Program-made: the position numbers and the translations under genes
Part shown: positions 50,260-59,161 of the stretch, one piece after another
Layout: every line of letters begins with the position of its first letter
Position numbering within the stretch: the stretch's first letter is position 1
NCBI RefSeq assembly: GCF_011764585.1
Contig: NZ_AP022853.1
Location: 3,257,501-3,321,500, forward strand
Reading direction: 5' to 3'
Origin: Sulfurimicrobium lacus
GTDB taxonomy: Bacteria; Pseudomonadota; Gammaproteobacteria; Burkholderiales; Sulfuricellaceae
DNA: 64,000 nt
Notes under the pieces: model-generated
The model's database searches: none
Seen by the model: the letters and a program-made list of their open reading frames with translations, nothing else
What the model was told of the DNA's origin: nothing

Positions 50260-51008
50260 TACGCGGCCTCCTTGAGCAGATCGGCGACTTCAGGCCGCCA
50301 GAGGATCTGGTAGCCGGAGTGCCCGTTGCGGGAGTACGGCAAGGCTTCGCCCCATGCCTGGCCGGCATCGGTCAGTTCCCACTCATCGCGGTCGTTGCGA
50401 CTCTGGAAACCCAGAGCCGACAGCCTGAGGTTGACCGCCCTGGCCGACAGACCGATTTGCTCACCGAGCTTTGTCGGGTTCACTGCCGCCAGTGGATCGT
50501 TGCAGGCAGGCAATGCACGGCGCATGGTCTCCACCGACAGACCTGTGTTCTCCTGGATGCAGGTGAGCGTTGCCGCCATGGCGATGCCCTGCTTGACGCC
50601 GGGCACCTTGGCCACCGCCTCGCCGATCATCAGGATGGCGGTGACGCGGTCCTGGGTGGGCGCCGGTAGTGCAGCCACGGAGCCGGGCACGGCATAGGAA
50701 CCAGTTTTGCGGATCGAGGGCAGCACCTCGTGGGTCACCCAGCGCTTGAAGCGCTTGGCTTCGGGCTTACGGCTACCGAGCACCAGGTTGAAGAGGCCGG
50801 ACTCGTTGACCACGGTCATCTCCTGCTGCCCACCAGGGGTGTGAATTGAACTCACACCCTTCTCGTCGTCGTCCAGGCGCTCAAGCGCCTTGCGATCAAG
50901 ACTCAGAGTGGACAGCAGGTCGGCGGCGACGAACCTCGGCTCGCCGTCCTGACCAATGACAACACGCACATCATGCGACTCGAAGTCGAAGGCGACGATC
51001 TGGTTCAT
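50259..51008 (-). CDS. Bro-N antirepressor-type protein
   Basis: 249 aa. Bro-N domain at the N-terminus: FDFESHDVRVVIGQDGEP, FVAADLLSTLSL, VVNESGLFNLVLGSRKPEAK and KRWVTHEVLPSIRKTGSY are the standard blocks. The C-terminal HTH-like part (GLSARAVNLRLSALGFQSR) may contact DNA. Phage Ant/Bro proteins inactivate or override repressors. Lies inside the early operon with 3-base overlap. Confidence 0.88.
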   Translation of the reverse strand: MNQIVAFDFESHDVRVVIGQDGEPRFVAADLLSTLSLDRKALERLDDDEKGVSSIHTPGGQQEMTVVNESGLFNLVLGSRKPEAKRFKRWVTHEVLPSIRKTGSYAVPGSVAALPAPTQDRVTAILMIGEAVAKVPGVKQGIAMAATLTCIQENTGLSVETMRRALPACNDPLAAVNPTKLGEQIGLSARAVNLRLSALGFQSRNDRDEWELTDAGQAWGEALPYSRNGHSGYQILWRPEVADLLKEAA

Positions 51009-51295
51009 TTCGTCACCTCCACCGCGATCACGCCCACCGTGTCCGAGCCTAGGCAGCCATTCTCACGGGCCAGGGTGTAGAGGCTGTCGAGCGCACTGCG
51101 GCGGCGGTGGATGCTCGCGCTCTCGGCATTGAGGGTCTGGATGGCGAAGGCCACTTCATCCAGGGTGGCGTCGAGCAGGGGCTTCTCCACCAGGTTGCCG
51201 TAGCGGTCCTGATAACGGATCGCGGCGGTCAGGTGTTCGCCGGTATAAGCGCCGAGCTTGGCTTGCAGGGATTGATGCAGGGTTGCGGTTTTCAT
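51005..51295 (-). CDS. Unrecognised early phage protein
   Basis: 96 aa from ATG 51295 (MKTATLHQSLQAKLGAYTGE). Helical, with no known motif; a LNAESASIHRRRSALDSLY segment lies at the centre. It overlaps the following Bro-N gene by 4 bases and the previous gene by 4, so it is part of the early operon. Confidence 0.6.
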   Translation of the reverse strand: MKTATLHQSLQAKLGAYTGEHLTAAIRYQDRYGNLVEKPLLDATLDEVAFAIQTLNAESASIHRRRSALDSLYTLARENGCLGSDTVGVIAVEVTK

Positions 51296-51795
51296 TCGTG
51301 ATCCTCCTGGACTAAGGCAATTCGGTAGCTGGTCTTGCCGGGTTTGACGGTGCGGGCCTTGGCGAACGTCTCCTTGAGGGTCGTTGGCCACGCGTTAAAG
51401 CGGGTCTCGGAAATCGAGTAGTCGGTGTCGATGTAGTCGCTGACCTTGTCGCCGGCAGCGGCGATGCGCTGGGCGATTTCGGCCAGTTGCGGCTGATCCC
51501 AAACGACCTTCTTGGGCACGTCGACCGTGATGCGCAGAGGGCCATCGGAGAGATGGCAGACGCCGAAGTCCTTGCCGGATGCCTGCCTGACTGCCACGGC
51601 CTGCTCGGCATAACGCTGGTCGAGCGCAGCATGGAAGCGATCGAGCACGCCCTTGACCAAGGACTGCAGGGTCAGCAAATTGGTATGTGCCTCTTGCAGT
51701 TGTGCCGGCGGCAGCGCGGCGATCTGAGCAATGCTCATTTCAGCCAACGGCATGGCCTGTTCGATGTCGACGGGTGAAGTGTGAGAAGTCATCAT
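51292..51795 (-). CDS. Unrecognised early phage protein
   Basis: 167 aa from ATG 51795 (a second ATG directly follows). Upstream frame extension overlaps the HTH gene and is rejected. N-terminal helical part (MSIAQIAALPPAQLQEAH, LTLQSLVKGVLDRFH) and C-terminal basic part (TLKETFAKARTVKPGKTSYR). No known family; similar proteins appear in phage recombination operons. Confidence 0.6.
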   Translation of the reverse strand: MMTSHTSPVDIEQAMPLAEMSIAQIAALPPAQLQEAHTNLLTLQSLVKGVLDRFHAALDQRYAEQAVAVRQASGKDFGVCHLSDGPLRITVDVPKKVVWDQPQLAEIAQRIAAAGDKVSDYIDTDYSISETRFNAWPTTLKETFAKARTVKPGKTSYRIALVQEDHE

Positions 51796-51805
51796 GTCGG
51801 CCCCA

Positions 51806-52069
51806 TCACTTCGCCACGCGCTCGGAGGTCGAGTCGTGCAGGGCGCTATATTCGAAGTCGATGACGGCTTCGAGGGGATAGCTGACTCGCTTCGACAACT
51901 TGAGGTAGCGAGGTCCGCGACCTTCGCTGCGCCAGCGCTGCAAAGTTTTGGGGCTGACACCCCAACGCTGTGCGAGCTCGTTTTCGTTCAGGACCCGGCG
52001 GTCGCCAGGTGCCAGGCTAGTGATCGCCGGGTGGGACGACCGAGGGATGTTGCTTGCCGGTGTCGGCAT
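51806..52069 (-). CDS. HTH DNA-binding protein (excisionase/MerR-like)
   Basis: 87 aa from ATG 52069 (a second ATG at 52081 is possible). ELAQRWGVSPKTLQRWRSEG is a clear helix-turn-helix followed by the wing KRVSYPLEAVIDFE. First gene of the early operon, so it may control it; the same fold serves as recombination directionality factor, which fits an element with a serine recombinase next door. Confidence 0.75.
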   Translation of the reverse strand: MPTPASNIPRSSHPAITSLAPGDRRVLNENELAQRWGVSPKTLQRWRSEGRGPRYLKLSKRVSYPLEAVIDFEYSALHDSTSERVAK

Positions 52070-52198
52070 ATAAACCTCCAATGACGTTGTTGAGGAAGAG
52101 ATGTCATTGGAAAATTTCGGTGGCGAACATAAGAGGGACGGAATGGCGAACCACGAGGAAACTTCTGGTTCGCCATTGCCCGGGGCACAGAAGCAAAA

Positions 52199-52221
52199 AC
52201 GGCGAGCGCAGGGCTCGCCGT
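52199..52221 (-). terminator. Rho-independent terminator after the recombinase operon
   Basis: ACGGCGAGC and GCTCGCCGT form a perfect 9-bp stem with 5-base loop, followed on the minus strand by TTTTG. Located 28 bases past the stop of the 161-aa gene; separates the recombinase trio from the early operon. Confidence 0.75.
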
Positions 52222-52248
52222 CGAGGCAGGTGTCTCGGCATCAGTGGT

Positions 52249-52734
52249 TCAGTTCGCGAACCCCAGCGCTTTGCGTTGCTCGCCCCAATCACGTGGCAGT
52301 TGGTCACGGCGGCCACGCAAGGTGTGAAGATTCAGGTCACGTGGCTGGCGGCCGTCAAGGACGGACTCGATGATGTCCGGTGCCAGCGTGGTCAAGCGCA
52401 AAACTTCCGCCACCCAACCCGGCTCGAGCTTCAACGATCGGGCCAAGTCATTCGCGGTGGGATAGCGCCCCTCATCGAGCAATCGCTGCCAGTAGAAAGC
52501 TTTGCCCAACATCCTGATCATCGGCAGATCGTGGCCACCGGCACCCAGCACCGAGTCATCACCGGTCGGCGGAATCATGACCTTGCGATTCTGCTTGCGG
52601 CGGATGGTGAGCGGCACCACCGTCACCCGCTGTTGGCCAGTGGTGTAGTTGCGGGCATCGCCGCCGATGTCGATACGAACCATCCTCAGCCGTGGATTGT
52701 CGGCCTTCATGGCTGGTTTGCTTGGTTGCCTCAT
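52249..52734 (-). CDS. HTH protein linked to the serine recombinase
   Basis: 161 aa. A central helix-turn-helix (PTANDLARSLKLEPGWVAEV) lies in a region that resembles the KorB/ParB-like DNA-binding core (LRLTTLAPDIIESVLDG). The N-terminal part is basic. ATG overlaps the recombinase stop (ATGA). Such proteins regularly accompany DUF2924 and large serine recombinase genes and may direct the recombination reaction. Confidence 0.72.
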   Translation of the reverse strand: MRQPSKPAMKADNPRLRMVRIDIGGDARNYTTGQQRVTVVPLTIRRKQNRKVMIPPTGDDSVLGAGGHDLPMIRMLGKAFYWQRLLDEGRYPTANDLARSLKLEPGWVAEVLRLTTLAPDIIESVLDGRQPRDLNLHTLRGRRDQLPRDWGEQRKALGFAN

Positions 52735-54149
52735 GCGAACGCCTCCTCCGTGGATCCCTTCATCTCCTCGACCAATGGGTGTGCGGCAATGTCAGCCTCC
52801 AGGCCGAGCCAACCATCCTCGCGCCAAAGAATGTCCAGTCCTTGCCCGTGCAGTTGGATGCGCTCAATCAGCAGTTGGGTGATGCGCTGCTGCTCGATCG
52901 GAAAGAGTTGTTCCCACACTGCGCCGATGCGTTGCATGGCAATCACCACATGCGCCTCATCGAGATCGGCGCCCGCAGCATGCCTCTGGCAAGCACGCCA
53001 CGTGGCAACCAAAATCTCTGGTGAGCGCAGGACCAGATGGATCTGTTCCAGAACAGCAGCCTCGATCTCTGCGGCGGGCAGCGCACCGACATCCGTAGCC
53101 CCCGGTTGCAGCGTGGCTCCGGCATTTCGCCGCTTGTGCAGATAGGGCACGTAATAGCGATAGAGGCGTCCGTTTTTCTTCTTGGTGAAATGGTGGATCA
53201 TGCGCTGCCCATCGGGCGCAAACAGCAGACCCGCCAGCAGTGCCGGGTGTTCGGTGCGGTGCTCACGCGGGCCCTGCTTCCGCCGTTCGATGAAGGCGTG
53301 GGCGGCATTCCAAAGTTCCTGAGAAACGATGGCTTGGTGTTGCCCTCGATAACTCTCGCCCTTGTGCACCATCTCGCCAAGGTAGATGCGGTTGCGCAGC
53401 ATGGCGAACAAGTATTGCTGATCGATCGTGCGACCAGGGCGATGCAGACCACCCTGCGTGATCCAGGACTTCGTGGTGTGGCCCTCGATGGCAAGTTCGC
53501 GCACAAGCTGCGCCGCCGAACCATGCTCGGCATATCGGCAGAAGATGCCGCGCACCAGTTCGGCCTCGGCGGCATTGACGACAAGTTTGCGCTCGACAAC
53601 GTCGTACCCAAGAGGTGGCATACCGCCCATCCACATGCCTTTGGCCTTGCTCGCGGCAATCTTGTCGCGGATGCGCTCGCCGGTGACCTCGCGCTCGAAC
53701 TGCGCGAAAGACAGCAGGATGTTGAGTGTGAGCCGCCCCATGGAGGTGGTGGTATTGAACTGCTGGGTGACGGAAACGAACGACACCCCGTTGCGATCGA
53801 ACACGTCGACCAGTTTGGCGAAATCCGACAAGGCCCGGGTTAAGCGATCGATTTTGTAGACCACGACGATATCGACCTCACCGGCCTCGATATCGGCCAT
53901 GAGACGTTTGAGCCCGGGACGATCCAAATTGCCACCGGAGTAGCCTCCGTCGTCGTAGCCATCGCCAACGGCAACCCAGCCCTCGTGGCGCTGGCTGGCG
54001 ACAAATGCCAAGCCGGCATCCCGCTGCGCTTCCAGGCTGTTGTATTCCTGGTCCAGTCCCTCGTCGGTGGATTTGCGCGTATAGATGGCGCAGCGTTTTT
54101 TGGGGACGATAGGCTGCGAAGGCGTCGCCATGGTGCGGTTCGCTCTCAT
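52731..54149 (-). CDS. Large serine recombinase
   Basis: 472 aa from ATG 54149, which overlaps the DUF2924 stop (ATGA). Resolvase N-terminal domain with the nucleophilic serine in AIYTRKSTDEG (near residue 23), YDDGGYSGGNLDRPGLKRL and VYKIDRLTRAL, then a recombinase domain (GIFCRYAEHGSAAQLVRELA) and a zinc-ribbon-like/coiled C-terminal part. Such enzymes integrate and excise phages without host factors. It is the only integrase-like gene in the window and therefore the best candidate for prophage integration. Confidence 0.88.
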   Translation of the reverse strand: MRANRTMATPSQPIVPKKRCAIYTRKSTDEGLDQEYNSLEAQRDAGLAFVASQRHEGWVAVGDGYDDGGYSGGNLDRPGLKRLMADIEAGEVDIVVVYKIDRLTRALSDFAKLVDVFDRNGVSFVSVTQQFNTTTSMGRLTLNILLSFAQFEREVTGERIRDKIAASKAKGMWMGGMPPLGYDVVERKLVVNAAEAELVRGIFCRYAEHGSAAQLVRELAIEGHTTKSWITQGGLHRPGRTIDQQYLFAMLRNRIYLGEMVHKGESYRGQHQAIVSQELWNAAHAFIERRKQGPREHRTEHPALLAGLLFAPDGQRMIHHFTKKKNGRLYRYYVPYLHKRRNAGATLQPGATDVGALPAAEIEAAVLEQIHLVLRSPEILVATWRACQRHAAGADLDEAHVVIAMQRIGAVWEQLFPIEQQRITQLLIERIQLHGQGLDILWREDGWLGLEADIAAHPLVEEMKGSTEEAFA

Positions 54150-54616
54150 GCTGCCTCCTGCTTGCTGCGTGTCTTGAGTCCAAAAAATAGCGGGCCTGAC
54201 CATGGGCATCCGGTAATCACCTTGGCCACCGCCGTCAGGCTCGTGAAACGCTGCCCCCGGTATTCAAAGTCGCGCACGCCGCGCACCAGAACATGGTGTT
54301 CGACATCATCATAGATGCGCGTCAGGATGGTGCCCGGCAGGAGACGATCAGCTTCGCGCTGAAGATTCTTGGGTAGCACTCCGGTCTCGCCAATGCTCTC
54401 CAGTTTGCGCCGTACCGATACCTTGAAACCGCCGAAAGCCCGCTCCTGGAGCTTGTAAGCCAGTCGGCTCTCCAGCCAGGTACGGTGATGATGATTCGGT
54501 CGCTGATCGAAATGCTCGTCCCACAATGCCCAGAGGCTATCCATGGGCAGCAGGGGAAGTTGAGCGATTCGAGCCGAGACCGTTGCTGTATCGGGCAGGG
54601 GTGCGTGTGTCGTCAT
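54146..54616 (-). CDS. DUF2924 protein
   Basis: 156 aa from ATG 54616. Family blocks: SLWALWDEHFDQRPNHHHR, RTWLESRLAYKLQERAFGG, GTILTRIYDDVEHHVLVRG, GQRFTSLTAVAKVITG followed by NGP-type end (SGPLFFGL). DUF2924 proteins are the usual partner upstream of this type of serine recombinase. Function unknown, probably DNA binding. Confidence 0.88.
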   Translation of the reverse strand: MTTHAPLPDTATVSARIAQLPLLPMDSLWALWDEHFDQRPNHHHRTWLESRLAYKLQERAFGGFKVSVRRKLESIGETGVLPKNLQREADRLLPGTILTRIYDDVEHHVLVRGVRDFEYRGQRFTSLTAVAKVITGCPWSGPLFFGLKTRSKQEAA

Positions 54617-54944
54617 GGGCGAACTCCTTCTTGCTGATTGGGGTTCGCATTCACGCGCTGTGGGTGGGAGAAGCCAAGGCAAACCGGCTCTCTACGACCA
54701 GATTTATCTGGATCGTCTGAAGCTGAATTTCTGGCGCGCAGTCGCAGCAGTGCTGCAGAGAGCAAGTCGGCGATTTCTTGGTGCGCGTGTCGGGGGCTTG
54801 GGGTCCCCCGGTCGATAGCGATGAGTTCGATGTCGTACATGATGGCAAGCGTTCCATGAGGTAACGCTGCTCATGCTATGAACCGAAGGCACTTCGCGTA
54901 ACGTGATTTAGCGGGCGTGCGCGGAAAGCAGGAAGGTAACTGAT
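54617..54944. other. Intergenic region before the recombinase trio
   Basis: No supported gene. Contains the inverted repeat CCAGAT-TT-ATCTGG at 54698-54711, a possible operator about 85 bases upstream of the DUF2924 start. The region probably contains the promoter for the recombinase trio. It also marks the change from phage to the defence-like genes to the right and may include an attachment site. Confidence 0.35.
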
Positions 54945-56378
54945 TCAGGCCGTGATTGCTGCCGGAGACCAAGTCGACGGCGGGTTCTTCTGGATCCACT
55001 TCAAGAATTCCTCGCCCGTATCCACGGGGGACGCGCTTGATCGGTACTGCTCCAAACTCATCACGTACTGATAAAGCATCGCGTTGGCGATACTTTCGGC
55101 GAAGACCCGTTCCGATTCAAGAATGAGATCGACTGCCAGCAAGGAACCATGAGCAATCTTCGATCTCCATTCGTAGACCTTCCGCACGGCGGCCTTGAGC
55201 GTCAATCCATCCACCCGAACGGAATCGTCTGGCTTCTTCTCGAAGAGCGCGCAAGCCAGATCTCGAATCCCGGCCTCTTCCTTGCCGCCGCACAAGGTGT
55301 CCAGTGTGAAACCGAACATCGGCAGCGCGACGAAGTCCGCATCGGAGACGCATGCCCGACCATACCAATGAATAGCATTGCTCCATCGCTGAGACAGCTC
55401 TGGCAGGTTTTCCTGTACGGGCGTCGGGCTGATGATGACCGTGATGCAGTTTCCCGCTGCTATTCGTAAATCCGTGGAAGTGTCGATCAGTTCCTGAGCT
55501 GTGCCAGGTTTTCCTCCAACGCCAGGCATTTCCGTTCCTGAATCAGAGGTCAGGTCGTGCCCGACTGTCTGCCGTAGTCGCTCAATGGCGCGAGGCGGAC
55601 CGTGGTCGGCTGATGTGAATATCCTTTTCTTATTGCCGCCAGGAATGAGGAGCCGTATGCCATCGATAGCAATTCTGGTTGCGAGCAGTGCTCGACGCTT
55701 TGCCTCTCGATCATCGAATCCTGAGATGGCGACACATGCAATCCGTTGTTCCACTGCCGCGAAGCGCGTCACCGTCTGGATTGCCAACTTGATGCGCGGA
55801 TCGCTGTCACCATCTACGCCGCCGCCATCGTTGCCGCCGAGCCCCCAAGTTGCTTCAACACCAGATCGCCATGCCGGACGGCTTCCCCGAAGGTGTTCCA
55901 CTTTATCCAGCCAGCCCGAGCGATCCACGAATTCAACTGGCCCGACAGAGAAAGTCCCATACTCTTGACGGACAAATAGCCACACCGGCACATAAACGCT
56001 TTGAGAGGTCGGAAGACCGGTGAACGCAGTGGTGAGGGCTTCTCGGTACTGTTTCCATCTCTCATCGTCATTGACGACCTCAACAAGTGATGGAAGGTTT
56101 GCCCCGAGTGCGCTCGTCGCCCGCTTGAACATTTCATCTCGGCTGAGTGTTCGAGCAAGGACGGTATCGTTAGCGCGGATGTTGTCGATGATTTCCGTTA
56201 CGCAGACAAGTGCGCGATCAGTGGTCGGATAGAAGTTGCTACCTTCTGCCGGAATGGAAGGCGGCAGCGGCGAGCTTCGGGGGCCTTGCAACCACTGCTT
56301 GTACTCGTCGCTCTCTGGATTTTGGAGCCGAAGGGTTTCCTCCAGAGCATCCCTCAATCGCTGTGAATTCGTTGTCAT
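54945..56378 (-). CDS. HEPN-domain protein (ApeA-like)
   Basis: 477 aa. The C-terminal 150 residues carry a HEPN ribonuclease-type motif: VYEWRSKIAHGS near residue 410 (R-x4-H), preceded by helical IRDLACALFEKK and followed by a helical bundle (ILESERVFAESIANAMLYQY). ApeA-like HEPN proteins are known phage-defence factors that cut RNA. The N-terminal part is unrecognised. It lies 30 bases after the ImmA/IrrE gene and could be controlled by it. Low-GC bias versus the phage genes indicates separate acquisition. Assignment of the HEPN fold is from the motif only. Confidence 0.65.
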   Translation of the reverse strand: MTTNSQRLRDALEETLRLQNPESDEYKQWLQGPRSSPLPPSIPAEGSNFYPTTDRALVCVTEIIDNIRANDTVLARTLSRDEMFKRATSALGANLPSLVEVVNDDERWKQYREALTTAFTGLPTSQSVYVPVWLFVRQEYGTFSVGPVEFVDRSGWLDKVEHLRGSRPAWRSGVEATWGLGGNDGGGVDGDSDPRIKLAIQTVTRFAAVEQRIACVAISGFDDREAKRRALLATRIAIDGIRLLIPGGNKKRIFTSADHGPPRAIERLRQTVGHDLTSDSGTEMPGVGGKPGTAQELIDTSTDLRIAAGNCITVIISPTPVQENLPELSQRWSNAIHWYGRACVSDADFVALPMFGFTLDTLCGGKEEAGIRDLACALFEKKPDDSVRVDGLTLKAAVRKVYEWRSKIAHGSLLAVDLILESERVFAESIANAMLYQYVMSLEQYRSSASPVDTGEEFLKWIQKNPPSTWSPAAITA

Positions 56379-56408
56379 GGTAAGGACTCTTCGGCGACAG
56401 ATCTGGGT

Positions 56409-57338
56409 TCAGCGCACCGGCAACTGACCGTTCGAGACGAACTGATCAAAGCTGTCGAAACTTTCCTCGTCTTGCCACGACCGGTCCCATGATCGCGGCT
56501 CAGCATTTTCGAGCAGGAGCAGCGTGAGGATTCGATCACGTGCGCCATAGCTGTGCTTGAACTCCCACAGCTTCATGTGGGCCGCCTCTTCTGGGCACCA
56601 GATCGCGGCTGACATCTCGATACCATCCCATTCGTGCTCGATGCTGGTATCAGCTGCCAACGTGCCCGGCAATGGTTCCTGTGGATCGCCGTTGCGCCGG
56701 ATGCGCGCCCGCGTCCTGACGGCACTGTTGCTGCGCCATTCGTACTTCACGAAGCCATTGTCCCAATAGACGAGGATCGCACGCTGCTTGGTGAACTTGA
56801 TAAAGCGGATGCACAACGCCTCGAACGAGACCTGGAAGCGCTTGGCGATCGCACTGAGGACATGTAGATCAATGCGCTGATTCGATATCCACTCGCGCAG
56901 CAGATCGCCAGGCATCAGCAGGTTGCCGGCGAACTCGTCGGCTTCGCGCTCAATTTGGCGAAGGCCATCGATGCCGGTGTGAACGCTCTGGCTGTCGCAG
57001 TTGAAACTCTGCTGGTGACTGCGATGCAAGATGAAGTGGCCCAGTTCATGAGCAATGGTGAAGCGTTGACGCTCACGCCGAGCCTTGCCGTTGTAGGCAA
57101 TGCCCCATACAGCGTGGTCGTCAGGATCGCGTGCCAGCATCCCTTCGAAGGCGTCGCCATTGATTTCCACTGGCGACTTGATCTCCCGGACGCCCGTACC
57201 GTAGGGTGTGGACGGCAGCATCTGCCGGACGATTTCCAAATCGATGGCGTCGGGCATGCCTTCGCTGTACCAGGCCCGCAGCCACTTGATGACATGGCTG
57301 GAGGCAATGGAACCCGTCAGGGCTTGTGCTGCGCTCAA
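56409..57338 (-). CDS. ImmA/IrrE family metallopeptidase
   Basis: 309 aa from a TTG start just after the XRE stop; an ATG 27 codons later is an alternative. Zinc-binding motif TIAHELGHFILHR near residue 97 (HExxH) and EREADEFAGNLLMP about 35 residues further on supply the third ligand. ImmA/IrrE proteases cleave XRE repressors in response to stress or DNA damage, which couples a toxin or defence gene to a trigger. GAP-free position between XRE and HEPN genes suggests a sensing cassette. Confidence 0.9.
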   Translation of the reverse strand: MSAAQALTGSIASSHVIKWLRAWYSEGMPDAIDLEIVRQMLPSTPYGTGVREIKSPVEINGDAFEGMLARDPDDHAVWGIAYNGKARRERQRFTIAHELGHFILHRSHQQSFNCDSQSVHTGIDGLRQIEREADEFAGNLLMPGDLLREWISNQRIDLHVLSAIAKRFQVSFEALCIRFIKFTKQRAILVYWDNGFVKYEWRSNSAVRTRARIRRNGDPQEPLPGTLAADTSIEHEWDGIEMSAAIWCPEEAAHMKLWEFKHSYGARDRILTLLLLENAEPRSWDRSWQDEESFDSFDQFVSNGQLPVR

Positions 57339-57341
57339 TCC

Positions 57342-57677
57342 TCAGTCTCCGCTCTTGCGCGAAAACATCATCTTGAGAACGTCTTGGTAGTGCTTCTTCT
57401 CGTCCTCCGTCATCCCGGCGTACTCGCGGAAGAAGGCTACATCCTCAAGGCTGGCTTCGGGAACCTCCTGGATTGGCTCCCCCATGATGTCCTCCATCGT
57501 CACGCCCAGCAGCTTGGCCAGTGCCTGAACCCGTTCGGCGGACGGGCGTTGGCCGTCCTTCATTTCCAGTTCCCAGATGTACGCCTTGGTACATCCGACC
57601 GCGTCGGCGACCTGCTGCAGAGTCAATTTCTTTGCCTCGCGCAACCGCCGCAGGCGTACTCCTAACGCCGAAGCCAT
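57342..57677 (-). CDS. XRE-family transcription regulator
   Basis: 111 aa. HTH at residues 8-62: RLRRLREAKKLTLQQVADAV and GCTKAYIWELEMKDGQRPSA. Helical C-terminal part is the likely target of the neighbouring peptidase. First gene of the XRE-ImmA/IrrE-HEPN unit, GAGGAGC precedes the ATG, and its own promoter is upstream, so autorepression is likely. Confidence 0.9.
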   Translation of the reverse strand: MASALGVRLRRLREAKKLTLQQVADAVGCTKAYIWELEMKDGQRPSAERVQALAKLLGVTMEDIMGEPIQEVPEASLEDVAFFREYAGMTEDEKKHYQDVLKMMFSRKSGD

Positions 57678-57728
57678 GGCGATGCTCCTCTAATGGAAAG
57701 ACAGTCAGTAAATGAAAGTAAGGCCGAT

Positions 57729-57758
57729 AGTATAGCCACGTGATACATGAAAGGTCTA
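57729..57758 (-). promoter_or_regulatory. Candidate promoter of the XRE-ImmA/IrrE-HEPN unit
   Basis: On the minus strand TAGACC, 18 bases, TATACT (5 of 6 at -10), 52 bases before the ATG. The -35 element overlaps the palindrome TCTAGA, a possible repressor site. Confidence 0.4.
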
Positions 57759-57773
57759 GATGTGCTCCTTTGA

Positions 57774-57802
57774 TTGACAAGCGGAAATCTGCGGTTCAGA
57801 AT
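57774..57802 (+). promoter_or_regulatory. Candidate promoter of the plus-strand module
   Basis: Perfect -35 TTGACA at 57774-57779, 17-base spacer, CAGAAT at 57797-57802 (4 of 6). Divergent to the XRE promoter, so the regulator could control both directions. It would give a leader of about 115 bases before the ATG at 57923. Confidence 0.4.
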
Positions 57803-57922
57803 CGCGTTTGTATCTCGTAGCTTTACTTGTATGAGATACGTGTTCAGTAACCATGTCGCTGGCCAGTGCATTCCGAACATCGGTCGCAGACCTCCGACGC
57901 CGATCCAGAAAGGACGAACAAG

Positions 57923-59158
57923 ATGAAGAAGACCTTTGTCGACGTGATGCTCGAGCTGCCGGTGGACAACACGCTACGCGACTTCCTGACCTCCCACGGC
58001 CTGCCAGTGCCTGATGGCTTTACATGGGACGATACACCAGAGACCAGTCAGTCCTTGGTCGAGGCGGTCAAAATCTGGCCCGACACCGACGCCCGCGACC
58101 GGATGACTGCCAACCTCCTGGCCAGCGTCCAGCTAGGCGATGCGGCGGGCAAGCAGGCAATGTTCGAGGCGGTTGTGGCAGACGGTGCCGCACTGGCGGG
58201 GCTGGCGCTGTGCCAGAGCGACATTCATCGCTCGTTCTGGCTCTACGTCCACCATCCGGCATTGTTTGACCGTGCCTATGACTTCAGCTTTTGGGAAAAC
58301 CACGGGCCTCAGACCCAGCAATACGACTTGGGCCTGAAACGTCAGCCGAATACGGCGGACAGCGCGCTGGTTGCGCTGCGCCAGGCAATCTCGGCCTTCT
58401 ACAAGCGCGAACTGCAATGTGGCGACGGCAGCGAGGCGCACTTGGTCGAGCGCAGTCCAGGCGTGTTCCTGCTGTCCGTCCACATCAAGGACATGGCCAT
58501 GCTGAGGTTGGAGTTCGAGGGCTCGACCCTGAAGCGCCGCGTCGGCAATCCCAATATCCACATGGTGCTGGAGTACGCCAAGTCCACCGGCGTGGTGCGG
58601 ACTCTGGTGCGCGGCGGCGCGAAATACCAGCAGATGCTGGTCGAGGCCTTCGCCGAGCATGTGCTGGGCGTCAAAGCGAACGCGCACCGGATCAAGTCGC
58701 CGACCCTGGATTTGTCGATGCTGCGCACCGGCTTCGAGGTACCGGAAGCGTTCGATGATGGGTTCTCGATGGTACAGCTCAAGGCACTCACACTCCTCAG
58801 TCCGGACAGCGCGCTGAAGATCGACTGCACTGCGATGCAATCCAGCCAGCAACGCTCCGTACATGAACTGTTGAAGGAAAAGCTGCCCGGCCCGCTGGAA
58901 GGCCAGTGGGCAGTAACGGCAGCACAGGTCAATCTGTACTACCCGCCCGAACCAGGAAGGACGCGTCCCAAGGTGGTCACCATCGAAGTGACCAGCAAGG
59001 GGCGTCTGAATCTGCATAAGTTCGACGCCAAGATGCAAGCGCAACTTGAGGGCTATCTGGTCGCGGTGGGCATCTTGCAGAAGGGCCAAACCTTGAGCGT
59101 GCAGGAGCCGCCTCCGGAAACGGATGTGATGAATTCGTCGCCGGTGCTGGAGGATTGA
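57923..59158 (+). CDS. Unrecognised protein, first gene of a three-gene module
   Basis: 411 aa from ATG 57923 behind AGGACGAACAAG. Soluble, no known domain. Its N-terminal half holds many helices (TANLLASVQLGDAAGKQAMF), a middle beta-rich part (LLSVHIKDMAMLRLEFEGS) and a C-terminal IEVTSKGRLNLHKFD segment. It ends 3 bases before the zinc-ribbon gene, so they are an operon. Not recognised; the defence neighbourhood suggests defence or regulation. Confidence 0.7.
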   Translation: MKKTFVDVMLELPVDNTLRDFLTSHGLPVPDGFTWDDTPETSQSLVEAVKIWPDTDARDRMTANLLASVQLGDAAGKQAMFEAVVADGAALAGLALCQSDIHRSFWLYVHHPALFDRAYDFSFWENHGPQTQQYDLGLKRQPNTADSALVALRQAISAFYKRELQCGDGSEAHLVERSPGVFLLSVHIKDMAMLRLEFEGSTLKRRVGNPNIHMVLEYAKSTGVVRTLVRGGAKYQQMLVEAFAEHVLGVKANAHRIKSPTLDLSMLRTGFEVPEAFDDGFSMVQLKALTLLSPDSALKIDCTAMQSSQQRSVHELLKEKLPGPLEGQWAVTAAQVNLYYPPEPGRTRPKVVTIEVTSKGRLNLHKFDAKMQAQLEGYLVAVGILQKGQTLSVQEPPPETDVMNSSPVLED

Positions 59159-59161
59159 TCG

